Shown: positions 1-7,527, counted from the first letter of the stretch. The stretch is 15,914 nt of DNA from Bacilli bacterium (GCA_028699175.1 JAQVVC010000006.1:1-15914); one strand, 5' to 3'. The notes: generated by a model not told the origin, from the letters alone. Made by a program: numbers and translations.

Positions 1-35
1 TCTTAATTTAATTGTCGACTCTCAGGCTTTGTCAA

Positions 36-65
36 TTGTCACCTGAAAACCCTTTCAGGTGACAA
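36..65. repeat. Perfect 13-bp inverted repeat with 4-nt loop
   Basis: The arms TTGTCACCTGAAA (36-48) and TTTCAGGTGACAA (53-65) are exactly complementary around ACCC. There is no T-run on either side, so it is not a classical intrinsic terminator. A possible reading-frame tail entering from the left edge (frame 2) stops at the TGA at 44-46, inside the first arm, but that 14-codon tail shows no recognisable protein. It is the first of three hairpins in the G+C-richer left end, upstream of the variable-domain-like segment. Confidence 0.8.
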
Positions 66-115
66 CAAAAAGCAAGAGCAAAAACAAATTATTGTCTGGA
101 TAGAAGAATAGGTCG

Positions 116-158
116 TAATATTGAGGGTGGGGAGGTACAACGGACCACCCCAATATTA
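116..158. repeat. Imperfect inverted repeat (long hairpin)
   Basis: TAATATTG (116-123) pairs with CAATATTA (151-158). One unpaired A (124) follows, then GGGTGG (125-130) pairs with CCACCC (145-150), leaving a 14-nt loop. The stem is 14 bp and G+C-rich in its inner half, which is unusual in this genome. No T-run follows on either strand. Role unknown; it may be part of a structured RNA or the boundary of an inserted element. Confidence 0.75.
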
Positions 159-176
159 CAATCCTATATTTTCTTT

Positions 177-204
177 GCTACTTTCTTTTTAAAAAGAAAG
201 TAGC
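177..204. repeat. Perfect 28-bp palindrome
   Basis: GCTACTTTCTTTTT (177-190) is directly followed by its exact reverse complement (191-204) with no loop. As RNA the centre would open to a small loop of U and A. It is not followed by a clean T-run on either strand. The next bases (205-214) are A-rich. It lies about 90 bp before the Asn-codon-rich segment. Confidence 0.8.
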
Positions 205-260
205 AGAAAAAGAATAAACAATGGCTATATTAAATTATATAGTAGGAGTGAGTGCTGTAA

Positions 261-485
261 AACTGGCTGCTCCATTTTTCTTTTCACCTTCTGGTTTGGT
301 GGTCTTTCTCCCCTAACCGCGTGAATTCTAATGGAAATGCGAACGTATGGAACGTGAATCCACCTGAGAATTTGAACAATAACAACGCGAACAACGCTGA
401 CGGCACCAGGCCAGGAATTGAAATTCACTCTGACGTACGTGTAACTGGCAGCGGTAGTGCTGCTGATCTATATATAGTAATTTAA
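261..485 (+). other. Asn-rich variable-domain-like segment (possible DGR template repeat or target-gene relic)
   Basis: The frame 261-485 has no start codon and is bounded by TAA at 258-260 and TAA at 483-485. From about 297 it reads WWSFSPNRVNSNGN, then a block with Asn at most positions, then DGTRP and a short Val/Ile-rich tail. Fourteen of the 27 codons from 315 to 395 are AAC or AAT (eight AAC). Runs of AAC codons inside a C-type-lectin/FGE-like Trp...Asn...G-x-RP pattern are the known signature of DGR template and variable repeats, where adenines are the mutated positions. Upstream of 297 the translation looks non-protein-like, which favours a non-coding template repeat over a gene. No reverse transcriptase is in the window. 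Alternatively it is the degenerate 3' end of a surface-protein gene. Confidence 0.5.
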
Positions 486-572
486 TTAATAAATTGAATT
501 ATTAATTTTAAGGGGGATAAAACCTTTTTTAATTAATAAAAATAATTTATCTTTCATATAATAATACTATAA

Positions 573-596
573 AATATAAATAAAATATGCTATAAT
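573..596 (+). promoter_or_regulatory. Probable extended -10 promoter for the HD-domain gene
   Basis: TGCTATAAT (588-596) is a perfect extended -10 element (TG-n-TATAAT), about 22 bp before the start codon at 619, with the Shine-Dalgarno GAGGTG at 608-613 in between. No convincing -35 hexamer is visible, as is usual for extended -10 promoters. The same TGCTATAAT occurs upstream of the thymidylate kinase gene on the other strand. Confidence 0.6.
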
Positions 597-618
597 TAAA
601 AAGTATTGAGGTGTTAAT

Positions 619-1119
619 ATGTTAAAAAAAAGCTTTTTAAGCTTTGAAGATATAGCAAATGAAATTATAATTAATGATAAATATAAAGAATTAAATGTCC
701 AAAACCATCACGGGATTACTAGGTATGAACATTCGATTAGTGTTGCTAAAAAAACTTATTTTTTAACTAAAAAATTAAATTTAGATTATGTGTCTGCTAC
801 AAGAGCGGCATTGTTACACGATTTTTTTATTGATTCTGATTTCGATAATGTTCATTCGAGGAATAAGGGTATGGACCATCCGAAAATAGCTTCTCAAAAT
901 GCTCAAAAATATTTTGATTTAAATAATAAGGAAGTAAATGCCATTGAGGCTCATATGTTTCCATTTAATTTAAAATGTCCTTCATCTTTTGAAGGCGTGA
1001 TTGTAAATATAGCTGATACTGGGGTTGCAATTTATGAATGCAGTAGATTTAAATTAAATACGGTAGTTACTATTTGGTTATTATTTATTTTTAATATTAT
1101 AACTTTCACAAACAAATAA
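619..1119 (+). CDS. HD-domain phosphohydrolase family protein
   Basis: A 166-residue protein with the metal-binding pattern of the HD superfamily: H38 (in RYEHS), H67-D68 (in LLHDFF), H87, H112 (in AHMFP) and D133. HD proteins typically hydrolyse phosphate esters of nucleotides, but this short single-domain type has no firmly known substrate. The last 25 residues are hydrophobic (TVVTIWLLFIFNI) and could associate with the membrane. The ATG has a good Shine-Dalgarno (GAGGTG, 608-613) and an extended -10 promoter just upstream. It stands alone between the left-end repeats and the nrd operon, and a weak terminator-like hairpin follows. The family call is solid; the exact reaction is not predictable. 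Confidence 0.8.
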   Translation: MLKKSFLSFEDIANEIIINDKYKELNVQNHHGITRYEHSISVAKKTYFLTKKLNLDYVSATRAALLHDFFIDSDFDNVHSRNKGMDHPKIASQNAQKYFDLNNKEVNAIEAHMFPFNLKCPSSFEGVIVNIADTGVAIYECSRFKLNTVVTIWLLFIFNIITFTNK

Positions 1120-1149
1120 TGTATAGTTGATGTAAATATATCTAAAGTA

Positions 1150-1178
1150 AGAAGAATATAATTATTTTTCTTTTTTTT
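1150..1178 (+). terminator. Probable weak intrinsic terminator after the HD gene
   Basis: AGAAGAAT (1150-1157) pairs with ATTTTTCT (1164-1171) with one G-U pair, around a 6-nt loop, and runs into eight consecutive T (1171-1178). The stem is A+T-rich and so weak, but it is correctly placed about 30 bp after the stop codon. Confidence 0.4.
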
Positions 1179-1293
1179 TATACAAACACTTGTTTTAAAA
1201 GAGTTTATTAAAGCTCAATGTTTTTTTTATTAATTTTTTGCTAATAATAAATTTTCTTTTTTTTGAAAAAGTAAAAAAATAGCAAAAAAAACA

Positions 1294-1322
1294 TTGACTA
1301 AATTTTTGATTGTTGTTAAACT
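1294..1322 (+). promoter_or_regulatory. Candidate promoter of the nrd-trxB operon
   Basis: TTGACT (1294-1299) is followed after 17 bp by TAAACT (1317-1322): 5/6 and 4/6 matches to the sigma-A hexamers. The start codon at 1362 follows at a suitable distance, after the Shine-Dalgarno AAAGG (1348-1352). The 170 bases before it (1123-1293) hold only A/T-rich tracts and inverted repeats. I found no recognisable NrdR box here. Confidence 0.5.
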
Positions 1323-1361
1323 TTAAATGAAGGTAGATAATAAAAATAAAGGTTGATTATA

Positions 1362-3317
1362 ATGGAAAAAGATGTATTTGAAGAACTTATTGTTGTTAAA
1401 AGAAGTGGTCAACGGGTTAATTTTAATGGCTACAAAATAGCAGTAGCAATAAAACATGCTTTTGATAGTGTATATGAAAATTATAATGAAAAAAATATTA
1501 ATAAAGTTTATGATAACGTTCTTATGTACATAGAACAAAATTATATTGGGCGTAAAACCATAAATGTTGAAGATATTCAAGATATTATTGAAACTAAATT
1601 AAAGGAAGAAAAACATTTTAATATTTATGAATCTTTCCATCAATATCGCGAAAAAAGGGCTGCTTCTAGAAAGGTATTTACCGTTAAACAACAACATAAA
1701 TTTGTCAAAGCGATGGAAAAAATAGCCAAAGACGATGCTTTTAGAAATGATAATAATTATAAAGTTAAAGATATATTATTAAAATATGGTAAAACGGTTG
1801 CAAATGAATTTGCTAAATCTTATATAATAGATAACAAATTTTTAAGAGCTCATGAAGAAGGATATATTTATATTAATGATTTAAATTATTTTTCTTTAGG
1901 AATGGTATCTAATACTCATTTAAAATTGAATAATTATATTGAAAATAATGATGTTGATATTGGCACTATAATATTAAAATTTAGAGATGAAATTCATGGT
2001 GAAATAAATATCCCAGCGATTGATTATTTATTTGAAGGATTTTTTATTAAAAGTTATAAAAGTCATTTAAAAGATTATATTTATAAATATTTAAATGTAA
2101 CTGGTTTTCTTGAATATATTAATATTAAAAAAATAAATGATTTAATCGATAAAGAAAACGGTAAAATTCTTAATATAAATATATTTAATGAATTTATTTA
2201 TAATAAAACAGTTATTAATATAATTAAACAAAGTAATCATGATGCTTTAAATACAGCTAAAAAAATATTAATTAAACAAATTAAAGGCTTATTTAGAAAT
2301 TTAGATTTGTATAAACGTACCAGTGTAAGTTTTGGAACAAATATGAGTGAAGTTGGTAATATTATTAATGAAATCATATTAGATATAATAGCTTCAAAAA
2401 AAGTTTTTAAGAATTTAAAAATAATCTTTAAATTAAATAACCAAAATATAAAATATTTAGCTAAAATACATGAATTTGTATTAAAAGGTGATGAAATAAT
2501 TGTTACTTTTGTTGAAAATTCATTTAATAAAGATCTTAATGAAGTAGAATATTTCTCCGATGGAACAAGAATATTTGAAAATTATAATTCTGGTTTAAGA
2601 GAATCAATTGGAAGAATGATTGTTGCAACAACATCTATTAATATAATTAGAATTGCACTAGAAAATAAAGATAAATCAATTCAGTCCTTTTACAATCAAT
2701 TAGCTGAAACTCTTGATTTAGTAAAAAACAATTTGCTTTTATCCTTTGAAATTATTGGTAATAAAACTAAAGAAAATTATAATATTTTATTTGATAATAA
2801 TATTTTAGATGATGAAAAGTTAGAAGGTTTGCAGAAAACAAGAAAAGTAATAAAAAATGGTAACTTGATGATTGAAGTAACTGGACTAAAAGAAGCGATT
2901 ATTACTCTGGAACCAAATGAATTAAATCATTATAAATTAATTCAAGATATTTTAAATTTTTTAAATAAAAAATGTAATGATTATATAAGTGAAACCAAAC
3001 TTAATTTTTATATTTGTGAACCTTATAATATAGAATCACGAAAGGAATTTCTAGCTTTAGATAAAACGGTTTATGGAGTTATTGAAGGTGTAACTCAAAA
3101 TTCTCATTACGATTTATCTCAAAATTTAAAGGTCTTAAAAAATGATTGTAAAAAGTTAGCCATGGTTCAAAAATTGTTTTTAGGGGGATGTTTTAATGAA
3201 GTAATTGTTCCTAAAAATATTAGTTATAAAAAGTTTGAAAATATGATTTTAAATATGATTGAAGAAGATATTGGTTTTATGAAATTCAGTATTAAAAGAA
3301 GTGAAGGTAAACCATGA
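1362..3317 (+). CDS. ATP-cone, NrdD-like paralogue lacking the glycyl-radical domain
   Basis: A 651-residue protein. Residues about 8-105 form an ATP-cone (VVKRSGQRVNF; NVEDIQDIIE), as in the true NrdD downstream. The rest can be matched by eye to the NrdD barrel: HEEGYIYINDL parallels the CDIHIHDL segment of NrdD, and GRMIVATTSIN parallels GSVGVVTINMP. There is no Cys before residue 538, so both the CC active-site pair and the Cys of the GYCAG segment are missing. The chain stops just where NrdD has its zinc site and glycyl radical. It is therefore probably catalytically inactive, perhaps an allosteric or structural partner. ATG 1362 is preferred over TTG 1353 because AAAGG (1348-1352) lies 9 nt upstream. 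The stop overlaps the nrdG start (ATGA). Family membership is fairly sure, function is not. Confidence 0.7.
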   Translation: MEKDVFEELIVVKRSGQRVNFNGYKIAVAIKHAFDSVYENYNEKNINKVYDNVLMYIEQNYIGRKTINVEDIQDIIETKLKEEKHFNIYESFHQYREKRAASRKVFTVKQQHKFVKAMEKIAKDDAFRNDNNYKVKDILLKYGKTVANEFAKSYIIDNKFLRAHEEGYIYINDLNYFSLGMVSNTHLKLNNYIENNDVDIGTIILKFRDEIHGEINIPAIDYLFEGFFIKSYKSHLKDYIYKYLNVTGFLEYINIKKINDLIDKENGKILNINIFNEFIYNKTVINIIKQSNHDALNTAKKILIKQIKGLFRNLDLYKRTSVSFGTNMSEVGNIINEIILDIIASKKVFKNLKIIFKLNNQNIKYLAKIHEFVLKGDEIIVTFVENSFNKDLNEVEYFSDGTRIFENYNSGLRESIGRMIVATTSINIIRIALENKDKSIQSFYNQLAETLDLVKNNLLLSFEIIGNKTKENYNILFDNNILDDEKLEGLQKTRKVIKNGNLMIEVTGLKEAIITLEPNELNHYKLIQDILNFLNKKCNDYISETKLNFYICEPYNIESRKEFLALDKTVYGVIEGVTQNSHYDLSQNLKVLKNDCKKLAMVQKLFLGGCFNEVIVPKNISYKKFENMILNMIEEDIGFMKFSIKRSEGKP

Positions 3318-4000
3318 ATATAAGTGGATTAGAAAAATTAAGTTTAAGTGATTATCCTGGTATGGTAGCTTGCGTTATTTTTACGCAAGGGTGTAATTTT
3401 AAGTGTGATTACTGTCATAATTCTAGTTTAATATCATTTGATAAAGAGTGTCTTAATGAAGCTAGAATATTTGAGTTTTTAGAAAAAAGAAAAAAGATAT
3501 TAGACGGGGTAGTTATTTCTGGAGGAGAAGCTCTTCTTCAAAAAAATATTAAAGAGTTTATTAAAAAAATAAAGAAGATGGGGTATAAAATTAAATTAGA
3601 TACTAATGGTAGTTATAATAATAAATTAAAAGAACTAATTGATGAAGGATTAGTTGATTATGTAGCAATGGATATTAAACACGATAAAAATCATTATTCA
3701 TTTATAACTGGATTTGATAAGTATGGTTATGATAGTATTGAAGCAAGTATTAAATTATTAGAAAGCTCTAAGATTGATTATGAATTTAGAACAACTATAG
3801 TTAAAGAGTATCATGATTTAAATGCCATTGAAAATATATGTAAATTAATAAATAAAAAGAGTAAATATTATTTACAAAATTTTGCCTCAAGTCCCAATGT
3901 TTTAAATAAAAATATAACGGGATTTAGTAAAGAAGAATTAAAAAATATCGAAAATAAATTAAAAATAAAATACTCTAATGTTTTTATTAGAGGAATATAA
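3314..4000 (+). CDS. nrdG: Anaerobic ribonucleotide reductase activating protein (radical SAM)
   Basis: A 228-residue radical SAM protein. The CxxxCxxC cluster motif is C27-C31-C34 (GCNFKCDYC), and a SAM-binding GGE motif lies at 70-72 (VISGGEA). NrdG uses a [4Fe-4S] cluster and S-adenosylmethionine to abstract a hydrogen from the C-terminal glycine of NrdD and so create the glycyl radical under anaerobic conditions. The opening LEKLSLSDYPG and the length fit the longer NrdG type common in clostridia and anaerobic bacilli. The start codon overlaps the stop of the NrdD-like gene (ATGA), implying translational coupling, and nrdD follows 29 bp later. The radical SAM family also includes pyruvate-formate-lyase activases, but the adjacent nrdD settles the assignment. 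Confidence 0.93.
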   Translation: MNISGLEKLSLSDYPGMVACVIFTQGCNFKCDYCHNSSLISFDKECLNEARIFEFLEKRKKILDGVVISGGEALLQKNIKEFIKKIKKMGYKIKLDTNGSYNNKLKELIDEGLVDYVAMDIKHDKNHYSFITGFDKYGYDSIEASIKLLESSKIDYEFRTTIVKEYHDLNAIENICKLINKKSKYYLQNFASSPNVLNKNITGFSKEELKNIENKLKIKYSNVFIRGI

Positions 4001-4029
4001 AATTTATACAAAGTGGGAGGATTATTAAA

Positions 4030-6345
4030 ATGTATAAAGTAAGAAAAAGAGACGGAAAGATAATAGCGTTTGATATTAATAGAATATCAACTGTTATTAA
4101 AAAAGCATTTGATGCTGAAAATACTAAATATGATGAAAATGTAATTGATTTTTTGGCTTTAAAAGTAACAGCTGATTTTGAACCAAAAGTAAAAAATAAT
4201 ATTATTAATGTAGAAGATATTCAGGATAGTGTTGAGGTTGTATTATCTAAAGCGGGATATAGTAATGTTGCTAAAGCGTATATTTTATATCGTAAAATAA
4301 GAGAAAATCAAAGAGCGATAAAATCTACAGCTTTAGATTATGCTGATGTAATTAATAGTTATGTTAATGTTACTGATTGGAGAGTAAAAGAAAATTCAAC
4401 TGTTACTTATTCAGTTGGGGGATTAATATTAAGTAATTCTGGAGCAATTACCGCTAATTATTGGTTATCAGAAGTTTATGATAAAGAAATAGCAGATGCT
4501 CATCGTAATTGTGATATTCATATTCATGATTTATCGATGTTAACAGGATATTGTGCAGGTTGGAGTTTAAAACAATTAATAAATGAAGGTTTAGGTGGTG
4601 TGCCAGGTAAAATCACTTCATCACCATCAAGGCATTTAAGTACTTTATGTAATCAAATGGTTAACTTTTTAGGTATTATGCAAAATGAATGGGCTGGAGC
4701 ACAAGCGTTTTCATCGTTTGATACTTATTTAGCTCCTTTTGTTAAGGCAGATAAATTATCATATAAAGAAGTTAAACAAGCTTTACAATCTTTTATTTAT
4801 GGAGTTAATACTCCAAGTAGATGGGGGACTCAAGCACCTTTTACTAATATAACTTTAGATTGGAATGTTCCTAATGATATGGCTGAATTAAATGCGATTG
4901 TTGGGGGGAAAGAACTTGATTTTAAATATAAAGATTGCCAAAAAGAAATGGATATGATTAATAAAGCCTTTATTGAAATTATGATTGAAGGCGATGCTAA
5001 TGGGCGAGGATTTCAATATCCGATTCCTACATATTCAATAACTAAAGATTTTGATTGGTCTGAAACTGAAAATAATAAATTATTATTTGAAATGACAGCT
5101 AAATATGGAACTCCTTATTTTTCTAATTATATTAATAGTGATATGGAACCAAGTGATGTTAGAAGTATGTGTTGTCGTCTAAGACTTGATTTAAGAGAAT
5201 TAAGAAAGAAATCAGGAGGATTTTTTGGAAGTGGAGAATCTACTGGATCAGTTGGGGTAGTAACTATAAATATGCCAAGAATTGCATATTTAGCAGAAGA
5301 TGAAAAAGATTTTTATGAGAAACTAGAAAAATTGATGAATATATCTGCGCGATCACTTAAAGTAAAAAGAAATGTTTTAAGTAAATTATTAAGTGAAGGT
5401 TTATATCCATACACTAAAAGATATTTAGGAACATTCGAAAATCATTTTTCTACTATTGGCTTAATAGGTATGAATGAAGCATCATTAAATGCTAACTGGA
5501 TTAAAGAAGATTTAACTAATGAAAAAGCTCAAAAATTCACAAAAGAAGTATTGATTTTTATGAGAGAAAAATTATCTGATTATCAAGAAGAGTATAATGA
5601 TTTATATAATCTAGAAGCTACTCCTGCTGAATCAACCACTTATAGATTTGCTAAAAAAGATAAAGAATTATATCCTAATATTATTACTGCTTCAGATGAT
5701 GATACCCCTTACTATACTAATAGTTCTCACTTACCAGTGGGATATACTGAAGATATATTTGAAGCATTAGAAATTCAAGATGAATTACAAACTTTATATA
5801 CATCTGGTACTGTATTCCATGCCTTTTTAGGAGAAAGATTACCAGATTGGAAATCAGCAGCAGCTTTAATTAAAAAAATTGCCGAAAATCATAAATTACC
5901 GTATTATACTTTAAGCCCAATTTATTCTGTTTGCAAAAATCATGGCTATTTTAATGGTGAAATTATGAAATGTGAAATATGTGGAGAAGAAACAGAAGTA
6001 TATAGTCGTATTACCGGATATTATCGTCCAGTAAAAAACTGGAATGATGGTAAAGCCAAAGAATATAAAATGAGAAAATCTTACGAAATCGACGATAAAA
6101 AAGAAGTAAAACCAAAAGATGGAATATACTTATTTGGTACTAAAACTTGTCCTAATTGTAAAGTGGCGATTAAATTACTTGATAAAGAAAATATTAAATA
6201 TAAATATATTGATGCCGAAGAAGAAGTGGAATTAACAAAAGAGTTTAATGTTAAAAAAGCTCCAACATTAATAATAATAAACAAATGTGAAGTTGAGCAT
6301 ATTAATAACATATCTGGTATTAAAAAATATATAGAAAATAAATAG
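4030..6345 (+). CDS. nrdD: Class III ribonucleoside-triphosphate reductase fused to a glutaredoxin-like domain
   Basis: A 771-residue protein. Domains: ATP-cone (1-95) for allosteric control; NrdD barrel (about 105-625) with C175 (GYCAG) and C381-C382 (MCCRL) as candidate active-site thiols; a zinc site C635/H638/C648/C651; the glycyl-radical loop RITGYYRPV with G663; then an extra C-terminal domain (about 692-771) with a CPNC redox motif (C707, C710) and a cis-proline APT (744-746), typical of glutaredoxin/NrdH folds. It reduces ribonucleoside triphosphates to deoxy forms without oxygen. Many class III enzymes use formate as reductant, but some use thioredoxin-type proteins. The fused redoxin and the trxB gene 10 bp downstream suggest the latter here (inference). 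Shine-Dalgarno GGGAGG lies just before the ATG. Confidence 0.93.
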   Translation: MYKVRKRDGKIIAFDINRISTVIKKAFDAENTKYDENVIDFLALKVTADFEPKVKNNIINVEDIQDSVEVVLSKAGYSNVAKAYILYRKIRENQRAIKSTALDYADVINSYVNVTDWRVKENSTVTYSVGGLILSNSGAITANYWLSEVYDKEIADAHRNCDIHIHDLSMLTGYCAGWSLKQLINEGLGGVPGKITSSPSRHLSTLCNQMVNFLGIMQNEWAGAQAFSSFDTYLAPFVKADKLSYKEVKQALQSFIYGVNTPSRWGTQAPFTNITLDWNVPNDMAELNAIVGGKELDFKYKDCQKEMDMINKAFIEIMIEGDANGRGFQYPIPTYSITKDFDWSETENNKLLFEMTAKYGTPYFSNYINSDMEPSDVRSMCCRLRLDLRELRKKSGGFFGSGESTGSVGVVTINMPRIAYLAEDEKDFYEKLEKLMNISARSLKVKRNVLSKLLSEGLYPYTKRYLGTFENHFSTIGLIGMNEASLNANWIKEDLTNEKAQKFTKEVLIFMREKLSDYQEEYNDLYNLEATPAESTTYRFAKKDKELYPNIITASDDDTPYYTNSSHLPVGYTEDIFEALEIQDELQTLYTSGTVFHAFLGERLPDWKSAAALIKKIAENHKLPYYTLSPIYSVCKNHGYFNGEIMKCEICGEETEVYSRITGYYRPVKNWNDGKAKEYKMRKSYEIDDKKEVKPKDGIYLFGTKTCPNCKVAIKLLDKENIKYKYIDAEEEVELTKEFNVKKAPTLIIINKCEVEHINNISGIKKYIENK

Positions 6346-6355
6346 GAGAATAAAT

Positions 6356-7261
6356 ATGTATGACATTATAATAATTGGTGGCGGCCCAGCTGGAATGACA
6401 GCAGCCATATATACTGCAAGAGCAGGACTAAAAACTTTAGTTTTAGAAAAAGAAAGTATAGGGGGGCAAATTTCAACAACTACATTAGTTGAAAATTATC
6501 CTGGATTTATCAAAATTAGTGGGGGAGAACTATCAATGAATATGTATGATCAAGTATTAAAATCGGGAGCAGAATTTGAATTTGATACGGTAACAAAAAT
6601 TGTTGATGGTAAAACTAAAAAAGTAATTACTCAAGATAAAGAATATGAGAGCAAAGCAATCATAGTTGCAACTGGTGCTAAGTATCGTCAATTAGGTACT
6701 GATAGTGAAAAAAAATATATTGGTAAAGGTATTCATTTTTGTACATCATGTGATGCAGCATTTTATAAAGACAAGACTGTTGCTGTCATAGGGGGAGGAA
6801 ATTCAGCTGTTGCTAGTGCTTTAACATTAGCTGATTTAGCTAACAAAGTTTATTTGATTCAATTACTGGAAAATTTAACTTGTGAATATGATTCAGTCAA
6901 AAAAATTAAAACTAAAAAAAATATTGAAATAATATGTAATGCAAGTGTAGAAGAATTTTTAGGTAATGAAAATTTAGAAGCAATAAAAATTAAAGTTAAA
7001 AACGATACTAGAATAATAGAAGTTGATGGGGTATTTGAATCTATTGGTATGATACCAGATACTAAGTTTATTGTTGATTTCATAGATATTGATGAAGCAG
7101 AGTATATAGTAAGTGATGATTGTTATACTGAAAGAAAAGGAATCTTTGTTGCCGGTGATTGCCGAACAAAAGAAGTAAGACAACTTACTACCGCAACTAA
7201 TGATGGAACAATAGCAGCTACTTTAGCTATTAATTATGTTAAAAAATGTGTTGACTTTTAA
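6356..7261 (+). CDS. trxB: Thioredoxin-reductase-like FAD enzyme with altered NADPH loop
   Basis: A 301-residue flavoprotein of the low-molecular-weight TrxB family. FAD-binding GGGPAG lies at 8-13, the redox CTSC at 129-132, a second dinucleotide fold GGGNSA at 146-151, and the C-terminal FAD motif VAGDCR at 265-270. Normal TrxB reads HRR-x-x-x-R after the second fold to grip the NADPH 2'-phosphate. Here the equivalent stretch (about 168-175) is IQLLENLT with no arginine, so NADPH may not be the donor; NADH, ferredoxin or another flavoprotein are possible. It is the last gene of the nrd operon, 10 bp after nrdD and its glutaredoxin-like domain, which is its most likely partner. Two hairpins follow, the second a strong terminator. 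Confidence 0.85.
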   Translation: MYDIIIIGGGPAGMTAAIYTARAGLKTLVLEKESIGGQISTTTLVENYPGFIKISGGELSMNMYDQVLKSGAEFEFDTVTKIVDGKTKKVITQDKEYESKAIIVATGAKYRQLGTDSEKKYIGKGIHFCTSCDAAFYKDKTVAVIGGGNSAVASALTLADLANKVYLIQLLENLTCEYDSVKKIKTKKNIEIICNASVEEFLGNENLEAIKIKVKNDTRIIEVDGVFESIGMIPDTKFIVDFIDIDEAEYIVSDDCYTERKGIFVAGDCRTKEVRQLTTATNDGTIAATLAINYVKKCVDF

Positions 7262-7285
7262 AAATATTTATCATATACTTTAGTG

Positions 7286-7310
7286 AGTTAAGAAATATAT
7301 TTTCTTAACT
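7286..7310 (+). repeat. Inverted repeat downstream of trxB
   Basis: AGTTAAGAAA (7286-7295) pairs perfectly with TTTCTTAACT (7301-7310) around TATAT. It directly precedes a strong terminator hairpin, so the transcript end would carry two tandem stems. It may protect the mRNA 3' end. Confidence 0.6.
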
Positions 7311-7311
7311 A

Positions 7312-7351
7312 ATGAGTAGAACATGAAGTATTATGTTCTACTCATTTTTTT
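7312..7351 (+). terminator. Intrinsic terminator of the nrd-trxB operon
   Basis: ATGAGTAGAACAT (7312-7324) pairs perfectly over 13 bp with ATGTTCTACTCAT (7333-7345) around an 8-nt loop, and a run of T follows (7345-7351). It is well placed between trxB and tRNA-Arg. Confidence 0.9.
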
Positions 7352-7390
7352 ATTTAATTTTATATTAGAAATATGATATATTATTCATAT

Positions 7391-7467
7391 GTCCACATAG
7401 CTCAGTAGGATAGAGCAACTCCCTCCTAAGGAGTAGGTCGAAGGTTCGATTCCTTTTGTGGACGCCA
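7391..7467 (+). tRNA. tRNA-Arg (anticodon CCT)
   Basis: A full cloverleaf: acceptor GTCCACA/TGTGGAC, D-arm GCTC...GAGC, anticodon stem ACTCC/GGAGT with loop CTCCTAA (anticodon CCT, reads AGG), and T-arm GAAGG-TTCGATT-CCTTT with one G-U pair. G is the discriminator and CCA is encoded (7465-7467). It lies between the nrd terminator and the lipid cluster. Confidence 0.95.
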
Positions 7468-7527
7468 TTTTGATATTTTATTTTTATAGATAGTATGATA
7501 AAATTATATAGTAGTAAGGAGATTATT

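Noticed and set aside
221..316. 31-codon frame starting ATG 221 on the plus strand
   Set aside because: No Shine-Dalgarno, and it runs in a different frame into the variable-domain-like segment; the sequence looks random.
225..428. 67-codon open frame on the minus strand in the left end
   Set aside because: It is the antisense of the Asn-rich plus-strand segment, has no ribosome-binding site and no recognisable protein features.
1123..1361. NrdR-box pair controlling the nrd operon
   Set aside because: I looked for the conserved 16-bp palindromic boxes (ACA-x-x-ATATAT-x-TGT type) and found none; only a sigma-A-like promoter and A/T tracts are present.
4030..6345. Mycoplasma genetic code (TGA as Trp)
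   Set aside because: Trp is encoded by TGG in conserved positions of NrdD, and TGA serves as a stop in well-defined genes.
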